DNA of 64,000 nt, from assembly GCA_028583605.1 (NCBI GenBank), contig CM053337.1, positions 14,566,139-14,630,138 of the forward strand, in the 5' to 3' direction. Under the pieces are notes generated by a model, which saw only the letters and a list, made by a program, of their open reading frames with translations, ran no database searches and was not told the origin of the DNA. This document shows positions 44,091 through 57,784 of this stretch, piece by piece; the stretch's first letter is position 1, and each line of letters starts with the position of its first letter. Source of the DNA: Dastarcus helophoroides. Its lineage: Eukaryota > Arthropoda > Insecta > Coleoptera > Bothrideridae. The translations under genes were made by a program, and so were the position numbers.

Positions 44091-47000
44091 TCGTTTTTTT
44101 TCGAAATTTCCAGATGAAAGTTAAAAATTCGAGAAAAAAATCGAAACTTCGTGATTAAGATCAAAATTTCGAGAAATAAGTCGTAATTTGAAAAAAAAGT
44201 CGAAATTTCGAGAAAATGGTAGAAACTTGGAGAAAAAAGTCGAAGTTTCAGAAAAACGTAAGTCGAAATTCCGAGAAAAAGTCAAAATTTGAGAAAAAGG
44301 TCGAAATTTCTAGAAAAATAGTCGACATTTTGAATTTAAAGCCGAAATTTCGAGAAAAATGTCGAAATTTCGATATTAAGGTTAAAATTTCGAAAAAAAA
44401 GTCGATATTTAAGAAAAAAGTCTAAAATTGAGAAAAAAAAACGAAATTTCGAGAAAAAAGTCGAACTTTTCAGATTAAGGCCGAAATTTCGAGAAAAAAG
44501 TCGAAAATTGAAAATAACGTAGAAATTTCGAAATATTTCGAGCAAAAAGACAAAATTTCGAGAAAAAAAGTCAAAATTTTGATATTAAGGTTAAAATTTC
44601 GAGGAAAAAGTCGATATTTAAGAAAAAAGTCTAAAATTGAGAAAAAAAAAACGAAATTTCCAGAAAAAAAGTCGAACTTTTCGGATTAAGGCCGAAATTT
44701 CGAGAAAAAAGTCGAAATTTGAGAAAAAGGTCGAAATTTCTAGAAAAATAGTCGACATTTTGAGTTTACAGCCGAAATTTCGAGAAAAATGTCGAAATTT
44801 CGATATTAAGGTTGAAATTTCGAAAAAAAAGTCGATATTTAAGAAAAAAGTCTAAAATTGAGAAAAAAAAACGAAATTTCGAAAAAAAAAGTCGAACTTT
44901 TCAGATTAAGGCCGAAATTTCGGAAAAAAAGGCGAAATTTCGAAATATTTCGAGCAAAAATTCGAAATTTGAGAATAACGTCGAAATTTCGAGAAAAAGG
45001 TATAAATTTCGAAATATTTCGAACAAAAAGACGAAATTTCGAGAAAAAAAGTCGAAATTTGCGAAAATAATCGAAATTTCGATAAAGAAAGGTCAAAATT
45101 TCGATAAAAAAACGTCAAAACTTCGATAAAAAAAAGGTCAAAATTTTGAGTATAAAGTCGAAATTTTGAGAGAAATGTCCAAATTTCAATATTAAGGTCA
45201 AAATTTTGAGAAAAAAAGTCGATATTTGAGAAAAAGTTTAAAATTGAGAAAAAAAACGAAATTTCGAGAAAAAAGTCGAACTTTTCAGATTAAGGCTGAA
45301 ATTTCGAGAAAAAAGTCGAAATTTGAAAATAACGTCGAAATTTCGAGAAAAAGGTAGAAATTTCGAAATATTTCGAGAAAAAAGTCAAAATTTGAGAAAA
45401 AACTAGATTTCGAGGGAAAGAGTCGAAATTTCGAGAAAAAATGGCGAAATTTCGAAAAAAAAGGCGAAATCTCGACATTGAGGATAAAAGTGAGTTCAAA
45501 GTAGAAATTTCGAGAAAAATTTCGATATTAAGTTCAAAATTTCGAGAAAAAAGTCGAAATTTGAGAAACAAAAAACGAAGTTTCGAGAAAAATTTCGAAA
45601 TGTTAAGAAAAAAGTCGAAATTTTGAGAAAAAAAGTCGAAATTTAAGAAAAAAGTCGAAATTTCGAGAAAAAAGTCGAAATTTCGAGCTTAAAATCGAAG
45701 TTTGGGAAAAAAAGTGGACATTTCTAAAAATAATATTTTTTTTTAATCGATGTCCTTTCTACACCTTTGTACCGGTTCGAAAAAGTTGAAATTTTCAAAA
45801 CAAAGTCAAAATAACTTCCAGAAAAAATTCGAATTTTGAGAAAAAAGTCGAAATTTAAGAAAAATGTCGAAATTTTAAGGAAAAAAGTCGAAATGTTGAG
45901 TTTAAAGTCGAAATTTCGAGAAAAATGTCGAAATTTCGAAAAAAGTCGAAATTTGAGAAAAACTTCGAAATTTCGAGAAATAAGTCGAAATTTCGAAATA
46001 TTTCGAGAAAAAAGTCAAAATTTGAGAAAAAAACGTCTAGATTTCGAGGGAGAGTCGAAATTTCGAGAAAAAATGGCGAAATTTTGAGAAAAAAAGGCGA
46101 AATTTCGATATTAAGGATAAAAGTGAGTTCAAAGTCGAAATTTCGAGAAAAATTTTGAAATTTCGATATTAAGTTCAAAATTTCGAGAAAAAAGTCAAAA
46201 TTTGAGAAACAAAAAACGAAGTTTCGAGAAAAATTTCGACAAAAAATCGAAATTTGAGAAACAAGTCAATATTTCAAGAAAAAAGTCGAAATTTTGAGAA
46301 AAAAAAGTCGAAATTTGAGAAAAAAAGTCGAAATTTAAGAAAAAAGTCGAAATTTCCAGAAAAAAGTCGAAATTTCAAGCTTAAATTCGAAATTTGAGGA
46401 AAAAGGTCGAAATTTCTGAAAATAGCATTTTTTTTAATCGATTTCCTTTCTGCGTCTTTGTAACATTTCGAAAAAGTTCAAATTTTCGGAAAAAGGTCGA
46501 AATGTCCAGAAAAAGTCGAAATTTCGAGAAAAAAGTCGATATATGAGAAGAAAGTTTAAAATTGAGAAAAAAAAACGAAATTTCGAGAAAAAAGTCGAAC
46601 TTTTCAGATTAAGGCCGAAATTTCGAGAAAAAAGTCGAAATTTGAAAATAACGTCGAAATTTCGAGAATAAAGTAGAAATTTCGAAATATTTTGAGCAAA
46701 AAGACAAAATTTCGAGAAGAAAAGTCGAAATTTTGATATTAAGGTTAAAATTTCGAGGAAAAAGTCGATATTTAAGAAAAAAGTCTAAAATTGAGAAAAA
46801 AAAAAACGAAATTTCCAGAAAAAAGTCGAACTTTTCGGATTAAGGCCGAAATTTCGAGAAAAAAGTCGAAATTTGAAAATAACGTCGAAATTTCGAGAAA
46901 AAGTCGAAATTTCGAAATATTTCAAGCAAAAATTCGAAATTTGAGAAGAACGTCGAAATTTCGAGATAAAATAATAATTTCGAAATATTTCGAGCAAAAA

Positions 47001-47560
47001 GACGAAATTTCGAGAAAAAAAGTCAAAATTTTCGAAAAAAAGTCGAAATTTCGATAAAAAAGGTCGAAATTTTGATTATAAAGTTGAAATTTTGAGAGAA
47101 ATGTCGAAATTTCGATATCAAGGCCAAAATTTCGAGAAAAGTCGAAATTTAAGAAAAAAAAAACGAAATTTCGAGAAAAGTCGAAATTTAAGAAAAAAAA
47201 AACGAAATTTCGAAAAAAAGGGCAAAATTTCGAGAAAAAAATCAAATTTTGAGAAAAAAGTCAAAATTTTGAGAAATAAAGTCGAAATTTAAGAAAAAAA
47301 TCTAAATTTCGAGAAAAAAAGTCGAAATTTCGAGCTTAAAATCGAAATTTGAGAAAAAAAGTTGAAATTTCTTAAAATGACATTTTTTTAATCGATGTCG
47401 TTTCTACGCCTTTGTAACATTTCGAAAAAGTGTAAATTTCCAGAAAAAAGTCAAAATTTCCAGAGAGTCGAAATTTTGAGAAAAAAGTCGAAGTTTGAGA
47501 AAAAAGTCGAAATTTCTAAACACAACATTTTTTTTTAATCGATGTCCTTTTTGCGCCTTT
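44091..47560. repeat. ~20-bp array with palindromic core TCGAAATTTCGA
   Basis: Units of about GTCGAAATTTCGAGAAAAAA vary in length. A longer block (TAAAATTGAGAAAAAAAAAC ... TCGAACTTTTCAGATTAAGG) recurs near 44425, 44635, 44855, 45243, 46560 and 46790. Lys/Arg/Phe-rich frames in both strands are artefacts. Confidence 0.85.
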
Positions 47561-48914
47561 GTAAGATTTTGGATTTAAAAATTGAAATTTCAACTTTTTT
47601 TTAGTAATTTCGACTTTAAACACCAAGTTTTTTTTCAATTTATTTAACACCAAATTTCGACCTTTTTTTTTTCGAAATTTTCACATTAAAGTCGAAATTG
47701 CTACTTTAATCTCGGGATTTAAAGAAGAAACAGTCAACATTCCGTGATAATTTGTTTTTCAAATTGATGTTCTTTCTACGCTCTTGTAATTTTTACTTTA
47801 AAAAAAAGTCGATAAGTTAAATACGTAAACTCAAAATAGATATTAGGAAATTTTTCTTTGGTAAGTTTCACGTTTTTATTTGTCAAATTTATATAATATT
47901 AAGGTCACTAGATTTTATTCTTCACTTTTACTAATTAACAAAATGAGAAAAAAAATAAAATAAAAGAATACGTAAAAGTAATTGATGTATGTTCTTATAT
48001 TTTCTGAAGAGTATTTTCTAGAAATTTAGATTATTTTTTCAAAATTTCGAGTTGATATTGAAAATTTCAAGTTATTTTCTTCCCTTCTACGTCTCTATAA
48101 GCATATAGTCAATACGTATAAACGTATAAACAATTTTTTGCCGAATTCTGCTGTTTTTTCTCAGAAATTTTCAGTTGATATTCTAACTTTTTATATTTTT
48201 GAGACTTCATTTTTATTTAACATTTTGAAATAATTTAGAAATATCAACATTTTTGTTTTGCCATTTCGACTTTAAGATCGAAATGTCTAAAAAATGATTT
48301 TATAAATTTCGATTTTCTAAAAATTTTCTTTTCAGTTTAGCTCGAAATATTTTTTATAATGTTAGCGTTTTTTTTTGTTTAAAATTTTAATTTTTTCTAA
48401 AGATCTTTATTTTACAATTTCAGATTTTTATTTTTTGCTTTGCACTAAAAATTGTGTTTCTTTTTCAAATTTTAATCCTAGTCACGAAATTACTACTTTT
48501 TAAAACAAATTTCGAGTTTAAACCCAAAAGTTTTGCTTCATCAGGTATTTTTCGGTTTTTTCTCAATATTTTGGTAAACTCAACGTTTTGAGTTTTAAAA
48601 AAAAGTACCTTAAACTTCGACCCTTCTGGATTTTTAATGATAAAGTTCTTTTCTTTTTCATCCTTTTAATTTTTTGTCCAAATTTCCGCTTTTCCTGAAG
48701 ATTTTTAAAATAAATTCAAAGTTTCGACAAAAATCGAAATACAAATTAAAATGGAAGCTTCTATTGACTTTTTTTTATTTCATCTTTAATATCTAATATT
48801 CCTAATTTCGTCTTTGATCTCAAATTTTACGCTGCTCTGAAAAGTTAAAAAATCAGTTATTTTGAAAAAATTACTGGGTAATTCTAAAAAAAATTTTAAA
48901 ATTTAAATTTGGAA
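47561..48914. other. AT-rich intergenic sequence; nothing recognised
   Basis: T-rich low-complexity words fade into AT-rich sequence without period or gene. Confidence 0.45.
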
Positions 48915-49312
48915 GATGATAAATGACAATGTCTACTAGGGTACTGAAGTAAACACTGTGGCTTGTGATTAAGTCCATAATAAAGTCTGAATCGATAGGG
49001 ACGAGAACTGGTGTATTCAACTAGATATTGTCAGTCCACTTACTACATCGGTGGTAAAAGGGTGAAACCTTATATGGACTAACAATGTCTGGTTGAATAC
49101 ACCAATTCTCGTCCCTAACGACTCAGACTTTATTTTGGCTTTCTTCCATTACAAATACTTATGCCTAACACTATGCAGGTGCCTGATAAATAACAATGTC
49201 TAGTTGAATACACCAGTTCTCGTCCCCAACGGTTCGGATTTTATTTTAGGTTTCTTACATTTCATATACTTATGCCTGACGTTATGCAGGCGCCTGATAA
49301 ATTCCCTTTACG
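48915..49312. repeat. Inverted-repeat element with 5S-rRNA-like arms and two 111-bp units
   Basis: The left arm 48984-49038 (AGTCTGAATCGATAGGGACG...) pairs with the right arm 49075-49129 and places the 5S-like motif on both sides of a ~36-bp loop. Two 111-bp units of the 42984 family follow, starting at 49092 and 49203 and ending with GCAGGCGCCTGATAAA. Confidence 0.75.
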
Positions 49313-50095
49313 TGATATTATTGTAAACTTAAAAATGTATTCTCAAAATTTAAATAAAATTGCTAATCTAACCATTCGAAGACTACTAGGTTACCCGTTC
49401 TTACAAAAAGCGGTCAAAAGCGCCATATTCGAGTCAATTAAATTCAGGTCCGAGTCGGTTTCTCTGCAACATAAATTATTTAACAGCGTCTGGTAAACAA
49501 GCAACTAATAATACTTCGCGCCATCGCATGTATAATAATTGTGCTTTATATTGAAAGTGAGAATGAGAAAGGGAAAGTATTATGTACGCCGTATACAACT
49601 CAATGAATACACAAAAGTAGGTCGTCTCTGGCAAAAATTGAAAGTCGCCTAAATTTTAAATTTAATGGTTTCTCGCCGAATCGCTCCGAAATAATAATAA
49701 ATAACCAGAACCGAGGAAGTGATTCGAGTGAACTTTAAATGTCACTCGGTTTTACGTGTGCGCCAGTAAAACGCACAAGAAAGTTTGAGATTCATCCGAA
49801 TCATCAGAAACGAGTCATCATTTCGGTGCCCAAAAGTCGACGAAATTAATAATCATCCGCCTAAAGTAAACAGATTCTTGAAATTTCTCCTTACGTTGTA
49901 CGTGAGTGATCATGTTCAAGTGAATGAATTCTTTATCAAATTATTTATCATTGTTATCGCCATATCCAGGATATGTGCGGTAAATAGGAATCATCGCTGT
50001 GTACACTTTGTAAAATTAGGTATTATACTCGAATTTATAAACAGAACCCTTTCACGCATATCTGCGTAACATAGTCTCACGATGACATCGATCGT
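49313..50095. other. Non-repetitive sequence; no recognised gene
   Basis: Frames at 49272-49496 and 49785-50069 (+) are not repeat-derived but show no motif I recognise. They could be chance or decayed gene pieces. Confidence 0.35.
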
Positions 50096-50103
50096 TGAAT
50101 GCT

Positions 50104-50235
50104 AGGGTGCGTTTACACTAGACACTTTATCTCTCTGAGATAAGTGTCAACTTTCTGAGAGAAGCTATTTATATTGCTGAGAGTCTCGCATTGCTTCTCT
50201 CAGAATTGTTGACACTAAGGGTGCATTTATACTAG
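50104..50235. mobile_element. Candidate foldback/MITE with internal hairpin
   Basis: AGGGTGCGTTTACACTAGA at 50104 and AGGGTGCATTTATACTAGA at ~50219 are direct relatives bracketing a hairpin. Its left arm is GTGTCAACTTTCTGAGAGAA (50144-50165) and its right arm GCTTCTCTCAGAATTGTTGA (50193-50215). No coding sequence. Confidence 0.5.
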
Positions 50236-50255
50236 ATACACACTTTACTCCGTAC

Positions 50256-50340
50256 ATCTCTCTCTCTCTCTCTCCTCTTTCTCTTTCTCTTTCTCTCTCT
50301 CTCTCTCTCTTCTCCCTCTCCCTCTCTCTCTCTCTCTCTG
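50256..50340. repeat. CT microsatellite
   Basis: A (TC)n tract with TTTC interruptions. Confidence 0.9.
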
Positions 50341-51640
50341 CAAATAGCTCGAAATTTGACGAGATAATTCGCGACTACCACGAAATTTGATGAGAACAGT
50401 CGCGACACGCGCAAAATTTGACGAGAACAGTCAGGACTAGCGCGAAATCTGATGAGATAATTCGCGACGCTTGTGATATGACAAGAAAAGTCGCGACTCG
50501 CGCTAAATTTGACAGTTCCTGACTAGCGCGAAATGTGACCAGAACAGTCGCAACTATCGCGAAATTTGACGAGATAATTCGCTACTAGCACGAAATTTGA
50601 TGAGAACAGTCGCGACACGCGCAAAATTTGACGAGAACAGTCAGGACTAGCGCGAAATTTGATGAGATAATTCGCGACGCTTGCGATATAAGACAAGAAA
50701 AGTCGCGACTCGCGCGAAATTTGACAGTTCCTGACTAGCGCGAAATGTTACCAGAACAGTCGCAACTATCGCGAAATTTGACGAGATAATTCGCGACTAG
50801 TGTCGAAGAGAAAATTCGCGATTAGTGTGAAATTCGACGAGAAAAGTCGCGACTCCCTCCAAATATGACGAATAGAGTAGCGTAAAAATCGAGCAAAAAC
50901 GACAATCAACAAGAAAACTTCAGCAACAAAAAAAGTCAAAACTGGCCAGAAACAAATTCGCGATTGTCAGGGAAAATTGAGGCAGATGAAAAAAATTGCA
51001 ATTGACGAGAAAATTCGCGACTAGCGCGAAATTTAAAGAGAACAGTCGCAACCCACGCAAAATTTGACGAAATAATTCGCGATTAGCGCGAAATTTGACC
51101 AGAACAGTTGTAACTAGCGCGAAATTGGACAAGATAATTCGCGAGTAGCGCGAAATTTAACGAGAACAGTCGCGACACGCGCGAAATTTGACGAGAACAG
51201 TCCCAACTCGTGTAAAATTTGACGAGAAAATTCGTGACTAGGTCGAAATTTGAAGACAAAATTCGCGACTGGTGTGAAATTCGACGAGAAAAGTCGCGAC
51301 TCGCTCCAAATATGACAAAAAGAGTTGCGTAAAAATCGAGCAAAAACCGACAATCGACGAGAAAACTTCAACAACGAAAAAGCCAAAATTGGTCAGAAAA
51401 AAATTCGCGATTGTCAGGGAAAATCTAGTGGTAAATTTGACGAGAACAGTCGCGACTCGCAACAAATATGACGAGAAATTGCGATTTGCAAGAAAATTCG
51501 AAACTAAACAGAAAAGTTAAATTATGATTTGCGAAAAAAATTCGCGACTGAAATTGACAAAAAAAATGGCGATTAATGAGAAAAGTTTTGATAAAAAATG
51601 TTATAGACAAACATTAATTGGCGAATAAAATCGTAAATGG
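50341..51640. repeat. ~31-bp CpG-rich array
   Basis: The unit approximates AGTCGCGACTAGCGCGAAAT + TTGACGAGAAC. Landmarks such as ACAGTCGCGAC and ATAATTCGCGAC alternate. Blocks at 50400-50570 and 50620-50800 are near copies ~226 bp apart. Confidence 0.85.
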
Positions 51641-54600
51641 TTGCACAAAATCGCGATTAAAAATCACCCAAAAAAATTGGGACAAAATCGCGACTAGGAA
51701 GAATGTCCAAAATTTTCGAGAAAAATGGTGACAAACGTGAAAACTCGCACTATCAAAGGCGATAGAAGAAAATAGTAATTGACGAGTAAAATTCGCGATT
51801 CGAGATTCGCGAAAAAACTCGCAATTGGCGAGAAAGTTAACGATTGGCGAGAAAATTCTCGATTATCGAGAAAGTTCGCGATTGGCTGAAACATTCGCGA
51901 TTGGCGAAAAAATTCGCGATCAACAAAAACATTCGCGATTGGCTAGAGAATTCGCGATTAACGAGAACATTAACATTCACGATTGGCGAGAAAATTCGCG
52001 TTCGATGAGAAACTTCGCGATTGGTGAGAAAATTCGCGATTGGCTGGAAAATTCGCGATCAAAGAGAAAATTCGCGATTAGCGAGATAATTCGCGATCAA
52101 CGAGAAAATTCACGATTGGCGAGAAAATTAGCGTTCGATGAGAAACTTCGCGATTGGTGACGAAATTCGCGATTGGCTGGAAAATTCGCGATCAGAGAAA
52201 ATTCGCGATTGGTGAGAAAATTCGCGATCAAGGAGAAAATTCGCGACTGATTCGTAATTGACAAGAAGATTCGCGAAAAAAGTCGAAATTATCGATAAAC
52301 ATTGGCACTTGGCAAAAAAAATATAACCGACGAAAAAAATGGCGCTTGGTTACAAAGTTTGCGATTAAAATTGGGACAAAATCGCGACTGGGGAGAATGT
52401 CCAAAATTTTCGAGAAAAATGGCGACTAACGCGAAAACTCGCGCTAGCAAAGGCGATAGAAGAAAATAGTAATAGAGTCAAATTGTGTTTGACTAGAAGT
52501 CGCGACTGGCGGAAAAATTCGCGCTCAAAGGAAACATTCAAAATAACTGACAATATTCGAGATTCGCGAGAAAATTCGCAATTGGCGAGAAAAATCGCGA
52601 TTGGTCGAAAAATTCGCGATTGGTGAGAAAATTCGCGATTGGCTGGAAAATTCGCGATTGGCGAGAAAATAAGCGATCAACAAAAATATTTGCGATGGGC
52701 CAGAGAATTCGCGATTGATGAGAAAATTTGCGATTAACGAGAACATTCACGATTGACGAGAAAATTCGCGATTAATGAGAACTTCGCGATTGACTGGCAA
52801 AATCGCGATTGGCGAGAAAATTCGCGACTGATTCGTAATTAACAATAAGATTCGCGAAAAAAGTCGAAATTATCGAAAAACATTGACTTAGCAAAAAAAA
52901 TATAACTGACGAAAAAAATGGTGCTTGGTTACAAAATTTGCGATTAAAATTGGGACAAAATCTCGACTAACGCGAAAACTCGCACTAGCAAAGGCGATAG
53001 AAGAAAATAGTAATTGACGAGTAAAATTGCGATTGACTGGAAGTCTCGACTATCGGAAAAATTCGCGCTCAAAGAAAACATTCAAAATACCTGAGAATAT
53101 TCGAGATTCGCGAGAAAATTCGCAATTGGCAAGAAAATTCGCGATTGGCAAGCAAATTCTCGATTAGCGAGAAAATTCGCGATTGGCGAGAAAATTCGCG
53201 ATCGGTGAGGAAATTTGCGATTGGCTGGAAAATTCGCCATTGACGAGACTCTTCGCCTTTGGCGAGAAAAAAATTCGCGATTACTGGGAAAAATTGCGAA
53301 AAATAACTGAACGTAGCGAACAATGATAGAAAAAAATAGTAATTAGCAAGTAAATTTGTGTTTGACTAGAAACCGCGACTGGCGGAAAAATTCGCGCTCA
53401 AAGGTAACATTCAAAACAACCGAGAATCATCGCGATTCGTGAGAAAATTCGCGATTCTCGAGAAAATTCGCGACTGACGAGAAAATTCGCGATTGACTGG
53501 AAAATTTGCGATTGGCTGGAACATAACGAACAAGGCGATAGAAGAAAATAGTAATTGGCGAGTAAAATTGCGATTGACTAGAAGTCGCTGGCAGAAAAAT
53601 TCGCGCTTAAAGAAAACATTCAAAAAAAAAATATTACGAAGATATCGCTGGTTACAAATTCTGCAAATTGGGACGAAATCGCGACTGAAAAAGAAAATTT
53701 TCGAGTCGAAAAATTCGCGATTAACAGAAGAAAAAATAGTAATTGACGAGAAAATTCGCGATGTGAAAAATTCGCGATCGGCTGAGAAAATTTGCGTTCC
53801 TAAAATTCGAATATTGGACCAGAAAATTCGCATTGGCGAAAAGATCGATTGCCATTAACGAGAAAATTCGCAATTGGCGAGAAAATTCGCGATTGGCGAA
53901 AAAATTCGCGATCGGTGAGAAAATTTGCGATTGGGTGGAAAATTCGCTATTGACGAGAACATTCGCCTTTGGCGAGAAAATCTGCGATTGGCAAGAAAAA
54001 TCACGATTGGCTGGAAAATTCAAGATTGGTGAGAAAATTCGCGATTGGCTGGAAAATTCGCGATTGGCGAGAAAATTCGCAATCAACGAAAATATTCGCG
54101 ATGGCTAGAAAATTCGCGAATGGCGAGTAAATTCGCGATTAACGAGAACATTCACGATTGGCGAGAAAATTCGCGATCAATGAGAAACTTCGTGATTGGC
54201 TGGCAAAATTGCGATTGGCGAGAAATTTCGCGATCAATGAAAAAATTCGCGATTTGCGAGAAAATTCACGATCAACGAGATAATAAGATTCGCGAAAAAA
54301 GTTGAAATTATCGATAAACATTGGCACTTGGCAAAAAAAATATAACTGACGGAAAAAAATGGCGCTTCGTTACAAAATTTGCGATTAAAATTGGAACAAA
54401 ATCGCGACTGGGGAGAATGTCCAACATTTTCGAGAAAACCGGCGATTAATCGCGAAAACTCGAACTAGCAAAAGCGATAGAGGAAAATAGTAATTGCGAT
54501 TGACTAGAAGTTGCGACTATCGGAAAAATTCGCGCTCTAAGAAAACATTCAAAATAACCGAGAATATTCGAGATTCGCAATTGGCGAGAAAATTAACGAT

Positions 54601-56110
54601 TGGCGAGCAAATTCTCGATTAGGGAGAAAATTCGCGATTGGCGAGAAAAATCGCGATTGGTTAGAAAATTCGCGATTGGTGAGAAAATTCGCGATTGGCT
54701 GGAAAATTCGCGATTGGCGAGAAAATTTGCGATCAACGAAAATTTTCGCGATTGGCGAGAAAATTCGCGATTAACGAGAACATTCACGATTGGCGAGAAA
54801 ATTCGCGATCGATGAGAAACTTCGCGATTGGTGTGAAAATTCGCGATTGGCGAGAAAATTCGCGATCAACGAAAATATTCGCGATTGGCGAGAAAATTCT
54901 CGATTAACGAGAACATTCACGATTGGTGGAAAAATTCTCTTTTAGCGAGAAAATTCGCGATCAACGAGAAAATTTGCAATTGGCGAGAAAATTTGCGATC
55001 AACGAGAAAATTTGCCATTAGCGAGAAAATTCGCTATTGGCGAGAAAATTCGCTATCGGTAAGAAAATTCGCGATTGGCTGGAAAAATCGCGATTGGCAA
55101 AAAAATTCGCGATCAACGAGAAAATTCGCCACTGATTCGTAATTGAAAAGAAGATTCGCGAAAAAAGTCGAAATTTTCGATAAACATTGCATTCGGCAAA
55201 AAAATATATAACTGATGAAAAAAATGGCGCTTGGTTACAAAATTTGCGATTAAAATTGAGAAAAAATCGCGACTGGGAAGGATGTCCAAAATGTGCGAGC
55301 AAAGGCGATAGGAAGAAAATAGTTATTGACGAGTCAAATTGTGTTTGAGTAGAAGTCGCGACTGGTGGGAAAATTCGCGCTCAAAGAAAACATTCAAAAT
55401 AACCGAGAATATTCGCGATTCGCGTGAAAATTCGCGATTGACGGAAAATTCGCGATTAACGAGAATATTCGCGATTTGCGAGAAAATTCCCGATTGAGGA
55501 AAAAATTCGCGATTAACGAGAAAATTCGCCATCGGCAAAAAAATTCGCGATCAACGTAAAAATTTGAAATTGGTTAGAAAATTCGCGATTAGGGAGAAAA
55601 TTCGCGACTGAGGAAAAAATTCGCCACTGAGGAAAAAATTCGCGATTAACGAGAAAATTCGAGACTGAGGAAAAAATTCGCGATTAATGAGAAAATTGAC
55701 CATCGGCAAAAAAATTCGCGATCAACGTAAAAATTTGCAATTGGTTAGAAAATTCGCGATTAGCGAGAAAATTCGCGACTGAGGAAAAAATTCGCGATTA
55801 ACGAGAAAATTCGCCCTCGGCAAAAAAATTCGCGATCAACGTAAAAACTTGCAATTGGTTAGAAAATTCGCGATTAGCGAGAAAATTCGCTATTAGCGAA
55901 AAAATTCGCGATTGGCGAGATAACTCGCGATTGGCTGGAGAATTCGCGACCGACGAAAAAATTTGAGAATAACGAGAAACGCGAGAAAATTTGCGATCAA
56001 GGAAAAAATTCAAAATTAGCGAAGGAACTGCGATTTGCGAGACAATTCAAGACAGGAAACGTCACAACTGAACAACATTAAAATTAACAGGAATATTAGC
56101 GATTGGCAAA
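51641..56110. repeat. 19-bp CpG-rich array (GCGATTGGCGAGAAAATTC) with larger shared modules
   Basis: The 19-bp unit has GG/AA and GAG/GAA variants. 19 bp times three gives 19 codons, so all frames read long Arg/Asn/Ser-rich (plus) or Phe/Ser/Arg-rich (minus) repeats, which are not genes. A non-19-bp module (AAATTGGGACAAAATCGCGA..., AAAGGCGATAGAAGAAAATA, GCGCTCAAAGAAAACATTCA) recurs around 51650, 52360, 52940, 53530, 54370 and 55230. Confidence 0.92.
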
Positions 56111-57780
56111 AAAAGTCGTGATAAGGAAAAAACCAAAATTGGCAAAACATTGGGGTTGACGAAAACAGACAGACTCAAAATCGATGTGAAAAATGGCGAT
56201 TGACCATCAGCGCCCAAATGAATATAAAGTAAAAGTTTGCTAAAGAGCAGATAAAGTTAAAAAATCTCGTTCTTTAAAGGAAGTTGTGGTGCACGTGCTT
56301 CGTCAATCAATATTTTATCGCTTTTTTTTGACAGGAAGATGCGGTGGTGATCTGTAACGTGCAATTTACCACATTGGCAAGAAAATGCACAGAAAAAATC
56401 ATCTGTGACCCAATTAATAGTAACAGAGTGTAATTTTATTAAAGGAAGTAATGATTATGAATGCAGTTATAAAAATGAAAGTATCGGTTTATTTAAATGC
56501 ATAATTATTAACGATCTATTAACAGGTTTCATTAAAAATTAACAATTAGCTTTTATTAAATGCACTGACCCAATAAAAACTTGATTCAACTGAATTATTA
56601 GCATCGCAAACCCAATCAAATGATTATTCGTTAATCCAGTCGAATATAATCGTAAAAAAAAAACATTTTGAGTAGAGCTTAATTTTTTGTTAAAAGGTTG
56701 AAAGCTCGGTAATGTCTCCGGTGATTTCCCATCCTGGTGGCGTGCAGCTCTCTTGAAAGAGGGGACTGTAGAATCTAAACATTAAATCTCTCGAACCTCC
56801 TAAACTTTGAACGAAATAAGCCGGAAGACGTCACTTAAACACATAAACTCGAAAAGTTGAGATCATTTCAAAATTTCTACTTTTGCGGTAGTTTTTACTA
56901 AAGAGCGCCAAAAAAGCTAAATGTTACCTTAAAACCCCCACTTCCAAGCGTTTGAACGAGGAAATAAAACTAACGAGAAGGAATTCTAAATGTTTCATTT
57001 TTAACGATGTATATTAATATGTCAATCATATTGGCACCGTTAAATTAGAATAAATTATTGATAAATCACATCTACGACATTCAAATTAAAATTCCACGAT
57101 GTAGGAAAATTTATAGGGAAGTGAATTAAAAGTTAAAAGTAAACGTCTTTGAAAGCGAAAAAAGAAGTATTTAATGGTAGATATATGAAGGCGCTGCTGC
57201 AGCGTTTAATCCAATGATTTATTAACATATCAGGTGAACAAAAATAAATAAAAATCCAACCAGTAATAGATATTGAATTAATTAATCTAAATAATAACGT
57301 TAACGATCGATAGATGAAAAAATATTACCCTTGTCGTGGTGCAAATTGGAATTCCGCGTTCGTAACGACGCAAGTGATTGTTAAAAAAGAATATAAATAT
57401 TTGCAATTTTTCACCTTATCGGGGCGTTAAGTGCTCCTTTACACTGTTTGCATAAGATATATGAAGCCCACTTCGGTGATTCATTGGTGTCATTTTCTCA
57501 TACAGTCTCGCTCATTTTTCTCAACTATCCTCGAGGTTAGACATTAATATTAAAACATTTATTTATAGTTCCTGCATAATTAATAAATTTCATCAAGCCG
57601 GATGATGCCATATTCATTGTACAGCTACTAGGACTGCGGCTGTGAAAATTACTACGATCGCGATCACTTTTTTCTTAAACTAGACGATAAGATTGTTTTA
57701 TTCCTCTTTGGAAAAATTTTGTATGAAATTGACAAGCATAGTACAATAGCTCTACGCGTGAGTATCGCAGGGAACAAAAC
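56111..57780. other. AT-rich non-repetitive stretch; nothing recognised
   Basis: No frame, splice pattern or RNA gene stands out over about 1.7 kb. Confidence 0.4.
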
Positions 57781-57784
57781 TGAG

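Noticed and set aside
51825..55140. Arg/Trp/Asn-rich repeat proteins (IRDWRENSR-type)
   Set aside because: All three plus frames and the minus frames stay open for the same reason: a stop-poor 19-bp repeat. No signal for translation.
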